Assembly (NCBI GenBank): GCA_937906165.1
Contig: CALCYA010000069.1
Location: forward strand, 1 to 26,752
Reading direction: 5' to 3'
Origin: an uncultured Bacteroidales bacterium
GTDB taxonomy: Bacteria; Bacteroidota; Bacteroidia; Bacteroidales; Bacteroidaceae
DNA: 26,752 bases
This document shows, piece by piece, positions 17,501-24,630 of the stretch. The notes below the pieces were generated by a model. It made no database searches. It was not told where the DNA came from and saw only the letters and a program-made list of their open reading frames with translations. Each line of letters begins with the position of its first letter. Positions within the stretch are counted from its first letter, which is position 1. The position numbers and the translations under genes were made by a program.

Positions 17501-17940
17501 CGCGCCCTCTCTTTTGACTCGGTGCGGTTCTTCTTGTACTGTTGCTTCATCACATCGTCGAAATCACTGCCGAAGGCATCATCAAGTGCCCTGTCCGACT
17601 GCGAATAGAGCATCATGCGACGCTGTGGAGTTGCCTCAGGTGCCATCACATCATAGAAAGTGTCCCTGAAGCGGCTGCTTACCTCTTCATCACTGCGCGG
17701 TGTTATATCATAACTGCCGATACGGGACTTCACATCATCTACATCGGCGCGTACAGCACGCTCCACTTCCGGGTCAACACGGTCTCTGCCGAAACTACCC
17801 AGACCGTTCAGCCAGGAGTCATACTGCTCAGCAGCATTGTTGGCACTTTTCTTCTTTCTCTTACCCTCGACATCATCGGGGAAAAGCGGCTGCCCTGAGA
17901 AGCCACCGCTCTCATAATCGTCAAAATAATTCATACTCAT
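14584..17940 (-). CDS. Large phage protein with C-terminal zincin-like domain
   Basis: This 1118-residue protein has a charged N-terminus, an Ala/Gly-rich hydrophobic stretch at about 290-420 (possible membrane-inserting segments) and a long helical middle. Its C-terminal domain has GKVYVNLPN, then LHEAVGHKGL (H918, E919, H923) and EEYLAHLAE (E970/E971) about 50 residues on. HExxxH plus a downstream Glu is the pattern of the metallopeptidase domain described in phage and conjugative polyvalent proteins, which are large proteins delivered into the host with the DNA. Zinc binding is inferred. By size and position after small ejection-type genes it could correspond to a T7 gp16-like ejected protein. 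Start ATG 17940 overlaps the preceding stop (ATGA), which supports coupled translation. Confidence 0.6.
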   Translation of the reverse strand: MSMNYFDDYESGGFSGQPLFPDDVEGKRKKKSANNAAEQYDSWLNGLGSFGRDRVDPEVERAVRADVDDVKSRIGSYDITPRSDEEVSSRFRDTFYDVMAPEATPQRRMMLYSQSDRALDDAFGSDFDDVMKQQYKKNRTESKERARNQMESELSVIGADPVMATRNALREDNAVSDIGKTINETLPSEMVDRIRPLARHSGYSTEEYLNEKVLPKVIPDVYDKLYNEAVKEEIPKSSAEYIMRSAVDNSLFGKAVNMAQYASDFNSDHTDLARAGLRSYKSNRYEDFAAGVGSLLIDAPAFYLLGAGAAPYASAAAEKLAPHFVKKLSNKLMVAGFANKVTPEIANEMVGKIAKRTLASKIVQSSTAQGLTLGGYDLAHSIADNIIEGEWGKVGKNLGSFGHGFLTGAALGVVGTPLRMKAQRYENMKKVFASSGVLCAESAVFTASAEARKLLEGVEVAPIDILGDYADAGATLLAMRLARWRPIARNKLNRYGKIKDKYRFSPSEAEELREVNIDAEKFLKSIENLLNTPSSRWNDYKGVVDTYARLMSNKNLSASAKAKLLYIVENKVSSTPPVPFDFDIVEKKKGKRVFITKDPIGRKISTRVCKDDTGAIGAARAQRVNIRRGRIAVFENELTDGLNSVNFLRQAGIYAKETGMDVEQLSDILYRKAKSSPLSHAEEEIVSEILERSSYDATGMLRKIYDVRRELEDKHGLYRGGLQRNIRMMREDDYYKADKALNEYELFLRNEVDALKSGTDVQLRNSFKQFGADWDFKPNSMADVRAKEAAEYNENVERVYQKLYDAYNSREETPELTKVEQDENSKYLWNKRGLKNTKEDIARYGERAKEIGEKLGVDINLINDAREIPLPDINNSTAVTDYNNRLRAMGWIDVSNGKVYVNLPNTASMAELERTVLHEAVGHKGLSHVFGYKLNDFIENLLRKASPEVLRGIEANGYKYKGSSRYTIVEEYLAHLAEKVSLTPKERSIFTRVKDYIKNRLIRMRLYTGNNRSVSEAELTEIMQRHCEYMMKEAARKEHRREVFGDFEVSHKGEKQFYDHDAYIDNMRNLIDKGILLPSTPRYLRNTKGIISSEYMSPEQKVKMNYHHKREWLKNNPF

Positions 17941-18368
17941 AGATTATAGTTTAATCGGTTGTCATTATTGGATTTATTGCTATTCTTTATTGATCGGCTC
18001 ATCGGGAGAGGCCTTGAAGAAGCGGTCATGAATCCTACCGGTTTCAACGGCGCATCGCCGGTAATTGCATTTTGCCCGAGCTTATGTCTCAGATTGGTAT
18101 CGGCAATCGTTGCCTTATAATCCCGGAGTGCGGCATTATACCTTTCACGTGCCTTCTCATAAGCGGCCTGATATGCTGGGACATTGTTTGTTGCAAGTGA
18201 TATACGCGCGCCCTTGTTATAACCCGCAAGTGAAAGCAGATTCGATGCAAAATCCATCATAGATGCTGCACCCAGCTGTTGCTTAGAGCGTTTGAGGCGT
18301 CCAGTCTCTTCATCAAGTCTATCTTTAAGATCCTTTTGGGATATGCCATAATCCATTTTACTCTCCAT
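17937..18368 (-). CDS. Small phage protein of unknown function
   Basis: This 143-residue protein is not recognised. It has a helical, charged N-terminus (KDLKDRLDEETGRLKRSKQQ), an Ala-rich middle with FASNLLSLAGYNKGA, a second coiled-coil-like stretch (about 70-95) and an Asn/Ser-rich tail. This composition is common among podovirus internal or ejection proteins. It starts six bases after the upstream stop, with AAAGGA as a plausible ribosome site, and its stop overlaps the next start by four bases. An alternative start is the Met at residue 5 (18356). Confidence 0.55.
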   Translation of the reverse strand: MESKMDYGISQKDLKDRLDEETGRLKRSKQQLGAASMMDFASNLLSLAGYNKGARISLATNNVPAYQAAYEKARERYNAALRDYKATIADTNLRHKLGQNAITGDAPLKPVGFMTASSRPLPMSRSIKNSNKSNNDNRLNYNL

Positions 18369-18374
18369 AGCACA

Positions 18375-18905
18375 TCATCCTTTGCGTTTCTCACGTCCCC
18401 ACTCGACTCCCAAGATTGCATTCTGCAACAGGTTCAACCCATTGCCGGCAAGCCCGGCCGCGGCCCTTTCCTTGTCGGATGCCATTTTGAGGTCGCCCTC
18501 CAGGAGCGCCTGCCTGTTCTGACGGTGAATGGCATCGATACGCATCCTGCGGTCATCTTCATTTGCCGCCAGGTTTGTAAAGACATTCTCCATTGAACGC
18601 AGCCCCTGCTCGTTGCGCGCAATGGCAAGTTCAGGCGTAGCACCGTTGATAGCGCTGTAAGCCCTGTTCTGTCGGTTCTGTCTACGCAAGGTGTTCTCGA
18701 CCCTCTTCACGGCTGCACGCGAAGCCGTATTGTCAAGAAAATTCCCATAATAGTTTCTCTTATACCAGCCATCCTCTTCGGCTTTGGCAATCTTGTGGAG
18801 TTTTCTCTGCCTTGATGCAGCATCAGCAGAATCGAACAACCCCTTTACACTCGAATAGAGTCCTAATGCCCCATTCAGTCCTGTCATTAACATTGGTACA
18901 CTCAT
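18375..18905 (-). CDS. Internal virion / DNA-ejection-like protein
   Basis: This 176-residue protein has a short hydrophobic N-terminus (MLMTGLNGALGLYSSVKGLF) followed by long Gln/Arg/Ala-rich helices. The layout of GATPELAIARNEQGLRSMENV, then repeated short charged helices, then AAGLAGNGLNLLQNAI resembles gp14-like internal virion proteins of podoviruses. This is family resemblance only. The frame stays open to 19094, but the extra 63 residues run through the inverted repeat and the divergent promoter, so ATG 18905 is chosen. It is the first gene of the minus-strand phage cassette. Confidence 0.5.
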   Translation of the reverse strand: MSVPMLMTGLNGALGLYSSVKGLFDSADAASRQRKLHKIAKAEEDGWYKRNYYGNFLDNTASRAAVKRVENTLRRQNRQNRAYSAINGATPELAIARNEQGLRSMENVFTNLAANEDDRRMRIDAIHRQNRQALLEGDLKMASDKERAAAGLAGNGLNLLQNAILGVEWGREKRKG

Positions 18906-18944
18906 AACTTTTTTGCTGCAAAAGAAATATACCGGACAAACGAC

Positions 18945-19004
18945 AAGGTTGCTGTATTGACATTCTAATGCACACCGGAGTGAAATTGTCAATACAGCAA
19001 CCTT
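18945..19004. promoter_or_regulatory. 18-base perfect inverted repeat between divergent genes
   Basis: Arms 18945-18962 and 18987-19004 are exact complements separated by 24 bases. Each arm faces one of the two divergent genes and occupies the place where a -33 box would be. There is no T-tract, so it is not a terminator. It is best read as a paired operator or protein-binding site controlling both genes. A packaging (pac-like) site is an alternative. Confidence 0.6.
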
Positions 19005-19022
19005 AAAAGCCATAACCGTTAT

Positions 19023-19030
19023 TATCTTTG
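19023..19030 (+). promoter_or_regulatory. -7 element of the 82-residue gene
   Basis: TATCTTTG matches the Bacteroidota -7 consensus exactly and ends 17 bases before ATG 19048. No good -33 box is found at 19-20 bases; that region is covered by the inverted-repeat arm. The minus-strand gene has only a weaker TATATTTC at the matching place. Confidence 0.5.
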
Positions 19031-19047
19031 CGAATAAAGCATATATT

Positions 19048-19296
19048 ATGGTCAAGAAAAAGAATGCAAGCGTAACGATTGATGACGTACACAACGAGAC
19101 GATAGCACTCTTTCACAGACTGATACAGCGGTTGGAGAAACTGACGTTGAACTGCGAGGACCCGGGGACAATAAACCAGGCCCTCAAGACAACGGCCGAT
19201 TTCCTTGTGAAACTCAACAAGGAGCGTGACTCCGGGGACAGTGAAGAGATCGGTTCACTGCTGCAACAGACTCTGCGAGGGATCGAGCAGTGTTAG
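19048..19296 (+). CDS. Small helical protein, possibly small-terminase-like
   Basis: This 82-residue, highly charged protein is probably all helical. The stretch EDPGTINQALKTTADFLVKLNKE loosely resembles the central helix of T7 gp18-type small terminase subunits (a Pro, then alternating hydrophobics, then a FL-x-x-N element), and the length is similar to gp18 (89 residues). This is weak resemblance without a search, so the function is left open. It is transcribed away from the phage cassette, has a consensus -7 element, and ends just before a hairpin shared with atpG. Confidence 0.6.
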   Translation: MVKKKNASVTIDDVHNETIALFHRLIQRLEKLTLNCEDPGTINQALKTTADFLVKLNKERDSGDSEEIGSLLQQTLRGIEQC

Positions 19297-19305
19297 GCAT
19301 CAAAA

Positions 19306-19341
19306 AAAGAGAGCACCGGCAATAATGCCGATGCTCTCTTT
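19306..19341. terminator. Bidirectional terminator (82-residue gene / atpG)
   Basis: Sixteen-base arms (19306-19321 and 19326-19341) with one mismatch enclose a four-base loop. A runs on the left and T runs on the right give a T-tract on both strands. It ends the atp operon on the minus strand and the 82-residue gene on the plus strand. Confidence 0.85.
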
Positions 19342-19362
19342 AAAAAGCTAATCAAATGTTGT

Positions 19363-20220
19363 CTATTCCTTGTTACCGCCCGCCACAATATCCAGCAGTT
19401 CATTGGTGATGGCCTGTTGGCGTCCCTTGTTATACTCAAGGGTAAGTTCCGCAATGAGGTCATCGGCATTGTCCGTCGCTATCTGCATTGCCATCATGCG
19501 GGCGGCATGCTCGGCTGCAACGGAATCAAGCAGAGCCGTAAACAGTTTCAGCGCAATGCTTTTGGGAAGAAGTGAATTGACAAGTTCCTCCTTGCCGGGC
19601 TCGACAATGAAATCACTATGGATTATCTCAGTTGAAGTATCCTCAACAGCCACAGGCAACAGACAGTCACGTGTGGGTATATGTTTTGACGCCGATGCAA
19701 AACGGGTATACAATATCTCCACCTTATCCAACCTACCATTTCTGAACTCATCCATGAGGGAAGAAGCGACAGCAGAGACCTCGTTATATCGTGGTGAAGA
19801 GGATTGTGACATCAATGCCTCATCGGGTTCTATCTCCATTTTCCTGGCAGCATCCAGCATCTTGCGACCGACCGTATAAAGCCTGACCTCAATCCCTTGT
19901 GCCCGGTATTCGTCAAACACTGTGCGCAATAGCCGGGACATATTCGCATTGAAGGCGCCACAGAGACTTGAATCGGAAGCCACAGCAATCAATGCGACTC
20001 GCTCCACCTTGCGGAGCGCAGTGTATTCACCACCTAATGTAACGTCACTGCCGAAGAATGTCTCAAGCATACTGTTCAGTTTGGTCTCATAGGGGCGCAT
20101 GCTCTCTATTGCCGCCTGTGCACGACGCAACTTCGCCGAAGAGACAAGCTTCATGGCCGAAGTGATCTTCTGCGTACTCTTGACCGACAATATCCTCTGC
20201 TTTACCTCCCGAAGATTCAT
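19363..20220 (-). CDS. atpG: ATP synthase gamma subunit
   Basis: The 285-residue central-stalk subunit of F1 rotates inside the alpha3-beta3 ring. Both coiled-coil ends are recognisable: MNLREVKQRILSVKSTQKIT with MKLVSSAKLRRAQ at the N-terminus, and MAMQIATDNADDLIAELTLE with NKGRQQAITNELLDIVAG at the C-terminus. The length is normal. The start overlaps the atpA stop (ATGA). It is the last gene of the operon, 22 bases before the shared terminator. Confidence 0.95.
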   Translation of the reverse strand: MNLREVKQRILSVKSTQKITSAMKLVSSAKLRRAQAAIESMRPYETKLNSMLETFFGSDVTLGGEYTALRKVERVALIAVASDSSLCGAFNANMSRLLRTVFDEYRAQGIEVRLYTVGRKMLDAARKMEIEPDEALMSQSSSPRYNEVSAVASSLMDEFRNGRLDKVEILYTRFASASKHIPTRDCLLPVAVEDTSTEIIHSDFIVEPGKEELVNSLLPKSIALKLFTALLDSVAAEHAARMMAMQIATDNADDLIAELTLEYNKGRQQAITNELLDIVAGGNKE

Positions 20221-21803
20221 GATTCAACCGATAAAGTCTCGTTTATCTCTTTTGCCACACTCTCTATTATGGCTGTCACCTCGTCATTGATTATGCCATC
20301 AGCAAGAGGCTTCAGCACACTGTCATTGTATTTTGTACGCATGACGTCAAGGAACAGCGACTCGAAATCCCCGACCTTGTCAATGGGAACAGATGCAAGC
20401 AGATTATGCATGCCGCAGTATAGTACCGCCACCTGTTCACCCACCGGCATTGGCAGGTACTGGGGTTGCACAAGAAGCGCATTGTTGCGACGGCCACGTT
20501 GGATAACCATCATTGTCACAGGGTCCATATCACTGCCGAACTTGGCAAAAGCCTCAAGCTCGCGGTACTGCGCCTGGTCAATCTTGAGTGTACCGGCAAC
20601 CTTTTTCATTGATTTTATCTGTGCCTTACCGCCCACACGCGATACCGAAATTCCGACATTTACAGCAGGACGGAAGCCCTGATTGAAAAGGTCACTCTCA
20701 AGGTATATCTGTCCGTCAGTGATGGAGATCACGTTTGTAGGAATATATGCCGACACATCACCGGCCTGAGTCTCTATTATCGGTAGTGCAGTCAATGACC
20801 CGCCCCCTTTGACCTTGCCAATAAGGCTCGGCGGCAGGTCATTCATTTTCTCCGCGACCTCCTGTTGGTCAATGATTTTCGCCGCACGTTCAAGCAGACG
20901 CGAATGTAGATAGAAGACATCACCCGGATATGCCTCACGGCCCGACGGACGGCGCAGGATAAGCGACACCTCGCGATAGGCGACAGCCTGCTTCGAGAGG
21001 TCGTCATACACCACAAGAGCATGACGGCCTGTATCGCGGAAATACTCTCCTATAGCAGCACCTGCCATGGGAGCATAATACTGCAATGCAGCCGTGTCGG
21101 CTGCTGTAGCCACAACAACAGTTGTATAGTCCATTGCACCATGCTGGCGCAAAGTACTCACGATGGAAGCCACAGTAGAACCCTTCTGCCCAATAGCCAC
21201 ATAAATACAGAAGACAGGTTTGCCTGCCTCGTATGCCGAACGCTGGTTAATTATGGTATCTATGGCTATTGCCGTCTTGCCCGTCTGACGGTCGCCGATG
21301 ATGAGCTCTCGTTGTCCTCGTCCGATAGGTATCATCGAGTCTATTGACTTGAGTCCCGTCTGCAAGGGCTCAGCCACAGGCTGGCGGAAGATGACTCCCG
21401 GAGCCTTTCGGTCAAGAGGCATCTCGAACCTCTCGCCACCGATATCTCCCATGCCGTCAAGAGGCTCACCCAATGGGGTTATGACACGCCCCACCATTGC
21501 ATCACCCACATCGATGGATGCGATGCGTCCGGTACGTTTTACCGTCATTCCCTCCTTGATCTTGTCGGTCGGTCCAAGAAGGATTGCTCCCACATTGTCC
21601 TCTTCCAGGTTCATGACGATAGCCTTTATCCCGTTGTCGAATTCAAGCAACTCGTCAGCCTCGGCATTGTAAAGACCATATATACGGACAACACCGTCGC
21701 TCACCTGCAATACGGTGCCGACCTCTTCATATCTCATGTTGTCCTTGATTCCCCTGAGCTGTTCAAGCAACACTTTTGAGACTTCACTCGGTTTAATATT
21801 CAT
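20217..21803 (-). CDS. atpA: ATP synthase alpha subunit
   Basis: This 528-residue, non-catalytic nucleotide-binding subunit of F1 carries a Walker A GDRQTGKT at 170-177 (with the Gln typical of alpha), the VSRVGG(K)AQ region and the ALPIIETQAGDVSAYIPTNVISITDGQ signature. The N-terminal MNIKPSEVSKVLLEQL helix is the delta-binding segment. The start shares one base with the atpH stop (TGATG) and the stop overlaps the atpG start, so translation is probably coupled. Confidence 0.97.
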   Translation of the reverse strand: MNIKPSEVSKVLLEQLRGIKDNMRYEEVGTVLQVSDGVVRIYGLYNAEADELLEFDNGIKAIVMNLEEDNVGAILLGPTDKIKEGMTVKRTGRIASIDVGDAMVGRVITPLGEPLDGMGDIGGERFEMPLDRKAPGVIFRQPVAEPLQTGLKSIDSMIPIGRGQRELIIGDRQTGKTAIAIDTIINQRSAYEAGKPVFCIYVAIGQKGSTVASIVSTLRQHGAMDYTTVVVATAADTAALQYYAPMAGAAIGEYFRDTGRHALVVYDDLSKQAVAYREVSLILRRPSGREAYPGDVFYLHSRLLERAAKIIDQQEVAEKMNDLPPSLIGKVKGGGSLTALPIIETQAGDVSAYIPTNVISITDGQIYLESDLFNQGFRPAVNVGISVSRVGGKAQIKSMKKVAGTLKIDQAQYRELEAFAKFGSDMDPVTMMVIQRGRRNNALLVQPQYLPMPVGEQVAVLYCGMHNLLASVPIDKVGDFESLFLDVMRTKYNDSVLKPLADGIINDEVTAIIESVAKEINETLSVES

Positions 21804-22351
21804 CAGACAAGTTTTCTGTTTGGTTTTACTAATTGTTTTCTTATCTCACGCAACTGTCCCTGCACACTGGCATCAAGACGTAAAGAGTCCACTTCCATTA
21901 TGAAACCGCCGATCAGCGATTCGTCTACAATGCTTTCAATCTCCACTCCTGCATTATTCTCACCTGCAAGCATACGCCTCACGCCCTCTTCAAGTTCCTC
22001 ATCAACTGGCACGGCAGCAGTAAGTTTCACGGCACGTATATTCTTTGCCTTGCGGTAGAGCGAGAGATATGCATGTGCTATGAACTGCAGCATATCCTCA
22101 CGTTCCTCCTTGACAACAAGCTGTGCAAAACGGCGGAACACTGCCGACGGAGCTACGGCCGAACAGATAAGCCCGACACGTTCCTCTGAGCCGAGTGTGG
22201 GATTACAAAGCACAGGCATAAAATCCTTGACGCTGCCAAGCGTGGCGATGAGCTGACGCATATTCTCATATACGGCATCCTCGGCGCCCTGCTCCCGGGC
22301 ATACTCGAGAAGAGCGGCTGCATAACGTGTAGATATTACTCCAGTATTCAT
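21803..22351 (-). CDS. atpH: ATP synthase delta subunit
   Basis: The 182-residue OSCP/delta subunit links the peripheral stalk to the top of F1. The N-terminal ISTRYAAALLEYAREQG helix and the C-terminal VDESLIGGFIMEVDSLRLDASVQGQL match the family signature (residue spacing of GG-F near the end). Size is normal. It overlaps atpF by four bases and atpA by one. Confidence 0.93.
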   Translation of the reverse strand: MNTGVISTRYAAALLEYAREQGAEDAVYENMRQLIATLGSVKDFMPVLCNPTLGSEERVGLICSAVAPSAVFRRFAQLVVKEEREDMLQFIAHAYLSLYRKAKNIRAVKLTAAVPVDEELEEGVRRMLAGENNAGVEIESIVDESLIGGFIMEVDSLRLDASVQGQLREIRKQLVKPNRKLV

Positions 22352-22857
22352 TTTTCTTTATCTTGAGCTTCTACAACCTCATCAACAAGTATCCTTGTAT
22401 ACTCCTGCTGTTGTGCGTCGGTCGAGAGTTCTTTGCGTATCACCTTCTCGGCTATAGAGATGGAGAGTTCTGCCACCTGTGCACGTATCTCGCGCACAGC
22501 ATTCTCCTTTTCGTGCTGTATGAGAGTGCGCACCTCGGCAAGCATCTTTTCACCTTCGTCACCGGCCTTTACACACGCCTCATTTATAATCTGTTCACGA
22601 ATCTGAGCCGCCTCGCGGAGTATACGTGTCTGTTCGTCGTATGCAGCCTTGAGAATAGCCTCGCTCTCCTGCTTTATATTTGCAAGCTTTTCATTAGCCT
22701 CCTTTGCACTGCGCAGGGAGTCATCGATGAACCTCTTGCGTTCATCAATCATACCGGTGATAACAGGAAAACCGTATTTGTACAGGATGAAGAAGACTAT
22801 TCCGAACGCCAATAGCATCCAGAAGAGCAGACCTGCATCGGGCAATAACAACGACAT
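22348..22857 (-). CDS. atpF: ATP synthase b subunit
   Basis: The 169-residue peripheral-stalk subunit has one N-terminal membrane helix (about residues 10-29, LFWMLLAFGIVFFILYKYGF) followed by a long charged coiled coil rich in Glu, Lys and Ala. Only one b gene is present, so a homodimer is expected. It sits 16 bases after atpE, and its stop overlaps the atpH start. Confidence 0.95.
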   Translation of the reverse strand: MSLLLPDAGLLFWMLLAFGIVFFILYKYGFPVITGMIDERKRFIDDSLRSAKEANEKLANIKQESEAILKAAYDEQTRILREAAQIREQIINEACVKAGDEGEKMLAEVRTLIQHEKENAVREIRAQVAELSISIAEKVIRKELSTDAQQQEYTRILVDEVVEAQDKEK

Positions 22858-22873
22858 CCTTTACAGTTTTATA

Positions 22874-23128
22874 TTACACAAAGAGTACAAGGAAGCAGAC
22901 AACGATGGCAAACATTGCCACACCCTCAATGAGGGCACCTGCAAGAATCATACTTGAACGTATTGAGCCGGCAGCCTCGGGCTGACGTGCGATAGACTCT
23001 ACCGCAGTGCTACCGATACGGCTGATTCCCAACGATGCACCAATGACTGCAATACTTGCAGAGATAGCTGCAACAGCCTTCGCGATACTTGCACCGGCAG
23101 CAGCTTGTAATAAAACGGTCAAAAACAT
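22874..23128 (-). CDS. atpE: ATP synthase c subunit
   Basis: This 84-residue proteolipid has two membrane helices joined by the polar ARQPEA loop (R48-Q49-P50). The ion-binding carboxylate is E68 in GALIEGVAMF; it is followed by Gly and not Ser/Thr, and helix 1 lacks the Gln of Na+-binding rings, so proton coupling is more likely. Several helix-1 glycines usual in the family are Ser or Ala here (ASIAVIGASLGISRIGS). ATG 23128 (MFLTVLLQ) is chosen over 23161 because it gives the standard N-terminus and an A/T-rich leader. Confidence 0.95.
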   Translation of the reverse strand: MFLTVLLQAAAGASIAKAVAAISASIAVIGASLGISRIGSTAVESIARQPEAAGSIRSSMILAGALIEGVAMFAIVVCFLVLFV

Positions 23129-23167
23129 AAATACAATATTTAAAGTTATAAAACAAATCATTTATTC

Positions 23168-24235
23168 TCATCCGTGGTGCTCGGGCCTTGAGAGACCGAT
23201 GAACACCGACGACAGTATAGTAAACACAAAAGCCTGTATGAATGCCACAAGCAGTTCCAGGAAATTCATGAACACCGTGAAGAACACCGACACCACAGTC
23301 ATTCCGCTGCCGATGTATGTATTCACCGACATTGTTATGAAAATAATGCATACGAATGCCAGCAACGCGGTATGTCCTGCCAGGATATTGGCAAAGAGAC
23401 GTATGGTAAGCGCAAACGGTTTCACGAACACGCCGAACAGTTCTATGAGCGGCATAAGAGGTACAGGGACCTTGAGCCACGTAGGCACATCAGGCCAGAA
23501 TATCTCCTTATAATACTCCTTGTTTCCCATGAAGTTCACCACAAGGAAAGTACACAATGCCAAGGCCAATGTCACCGCAATGTTTCCCGTCACGTTAGCA
23601 CCACCGGGGAACACCGGCAACAGTCCCATGAGGTTGCTGAGGAATATGAAGAAGAACACTGTCAGCAGATAAGGCGTATACCTGCGGTATCCCTCGCCCA
23701 CATTAGGTTTTATCACATCATCGATGAGCATTGTTATGAGCATCTCCATTATACCCACAAAACCGCCCGGTGCCTCCTTGCACACATCGTGTCTTTTGTA
23801 CCAACGGGCTGTATACAGCACCAGCAGTACAAGCAGGATAGAGTTGATGAAGACGGCAAGGACATTCTTAGTTATGGAAATATCAATGAACGGCCGCTGC
23901 TCATTGCCCATTTCATCGACCTCCACGATCTTGCCTTCATTATCCTCTGAGACAGAAATCCTGAAGCCGTTATACACCTCCTGTTCGTGGAACACTCCCG
24001 AAGAGAACAGGTTCCAGCCGCTTTTCTCGGAATACATAATGACAGGAAGACTTATTGTCACATGCTTGTCGCCTATCGTTGTCAAGTGCCACTCGTAAGA
24101 ATCCTTGATGTGGCCGAAGATAACCCCTTTTACATCGACCTTGCCGTCACTGCTGCCATGCGACGCAGCATCGCACCGCATTAACGGAGCGAGCAGCAAG
24201 GTCATGAACAGCAATATGCAACGTAAGGTTTTCAT
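23168..24235 (-). CDS. atpB: ATP synthase a subunit
   Basis: This 355-residue proton-channel subunit of Fo has its essential Arg at R279 in PFALTIRLFANILAGH, with the other conserved helices (FIFLSNLMGLLPVFPG, AFVFTILSSVFIGL). The first ~24 residues form a signal peptide, followed by a ~100-residue soluble, probably periplasmic, domain before the first channel helix (about 124-142). This extended N-terminus is common in Bacteroidota and absent in E. coli. The stop is 39 bases before atpE; the start is nine bases after the upstream small membrane gene. Confidence 0.95.
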   Translation of the reverse strand: MKTLRCILLFMTLLLAPLMRCDAASHGSSDGKVDVKGVIFGHIKDSYEWHLTTIGDKHVTISLPVIMYSEKSGWNLFSSGVFHEQEVYNGFRISVSEDNEGKIVEVDEMGNEQRPFIDISITKNVLAVFINSILLVLLVLYTARWYKRHDVCKEAPGGFVGIMEMLITMLIDDVIKPNVGEGYRRYTPYLLTVFFFIFLSNLMGLLPVFPGGANVTGNIAVTLALALCTFLVVNFMGNKEYYKEIFWPDVPTWLKVPVPLMPLIELFGVFVKPFALTIRLFANILAGHTALLAFVCIIFITMSVNTYIGSGMTVVSVFFTVFMNFLELLVAFIQAFVFTILSSVFIGLSRPEHHG

Positions 24236-24244
24236 TATAGGGTA

Positions 24245-24619
24245 TCAATTGTAATGTTTCTTCAAATAAAGCATCGTGGCAGTCTCGGCAATCAGTAGCA
24301 AGGTCGAATAGACAAGGAAGTTTATAATGACCCCGACAGCCTGTTCACGGAACGCGAAGCCGAGCACAACAAGCATCATCAGCGACAGGAACAGCTTGAC
24401 ACCTTTGAATGCCATGAAATATTTTGCCATATCAGCACCTCCCGAAGGGAACTTCACAGCAAGTATAAATGCGGAATATAGCAGCCAGTAAATAACAGGT
24501 ATAATGTAACGGGCCGCCGAAGTGTATTCAGGGAAGAACAGCCCTACAATGAATTCACCCAGAAGAAAGAGAGCTATCATAAAAACCGTGAAATACAAAA
24601 ATGTCTTTGTCCTGTTCAT
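24245..24619 (-). CDS. AtpI-like small membrane protein of the atp operon
   Basis: This 124-residue protein has four predicted membrane helices (about 10-28, 37-58, 75-93 and 97-118) and a short Lys/His-rich tail. It has no strong sequence signature, but an unassigned gene of this size occupies the same place in other Bacteroidota atp operons. By position and topology it may act like AtpI in c-ring assembly or Mg2+ supply; this is inference. ATG 24619 (MNRTKTFLYF) is chosen over 24649, whose extra ten residues overlap the end of atpC. Confidence 0.7.
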   Translation of the reverse strand: MNRTKTFLYFTVFMIALFLLGEFIVGLFFPEYTSAARYIIPVIYWLLYSAFILAVKFPSGGADMAKYFMAFKGVKLFLSLMMLVVLGFAFREQAVGVIINFLVYSTLLLIAETATMLYLKKHYN

Positions 24620-24630
24620 CGCATTTGTCG

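Larger units (their letters stand above)
12372..19296. mobile_element. Phage-derived cassette (prophage remnant or domesticated module)
   Basis: The region between the portal terminator and the atp terminator carries phage structural-type genes on the minus strand (176, 143, 1118 and 690 residues) and one divergent 82-residue gene. Portal and ejection-type proteins are present. Large terminase, major capsid, tail, lysis, repressor and integrase genes are not seen. No attachment-site direct repeat or tRNA target was found at the edges. It therefore reads as a fragment, but its frames are intact and have their own signals. Confidence 0.6.

Noticed and set aside
18945..19004. Invertible promoter flanked by recombinase sites
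   Set aside because: Only 24 bases separate the arms and the -7 element lies outside them, so inversion would not switch either promoter. No recombinase gene is in the window.
18945..19004. Intrinsic terminator
   Set aside because: The stem is long but there is no T-tract on either side, and both flanking genes start here and do not end.
18906..19094. 63-residue hydrophobic N-terminal extension of the 176-residue phage protein
   Set aside because: It would run through the inverted repeat and the divergent promoter and even overlap the 82-residue gene; ATG 18905 begins the family-like sequence.
12372..19296. Complete integrated prophage with attachment sites
   Set aside because: No integrase, tRNA target or flanking direct repeat was found, and key head and packaging genes are missing.
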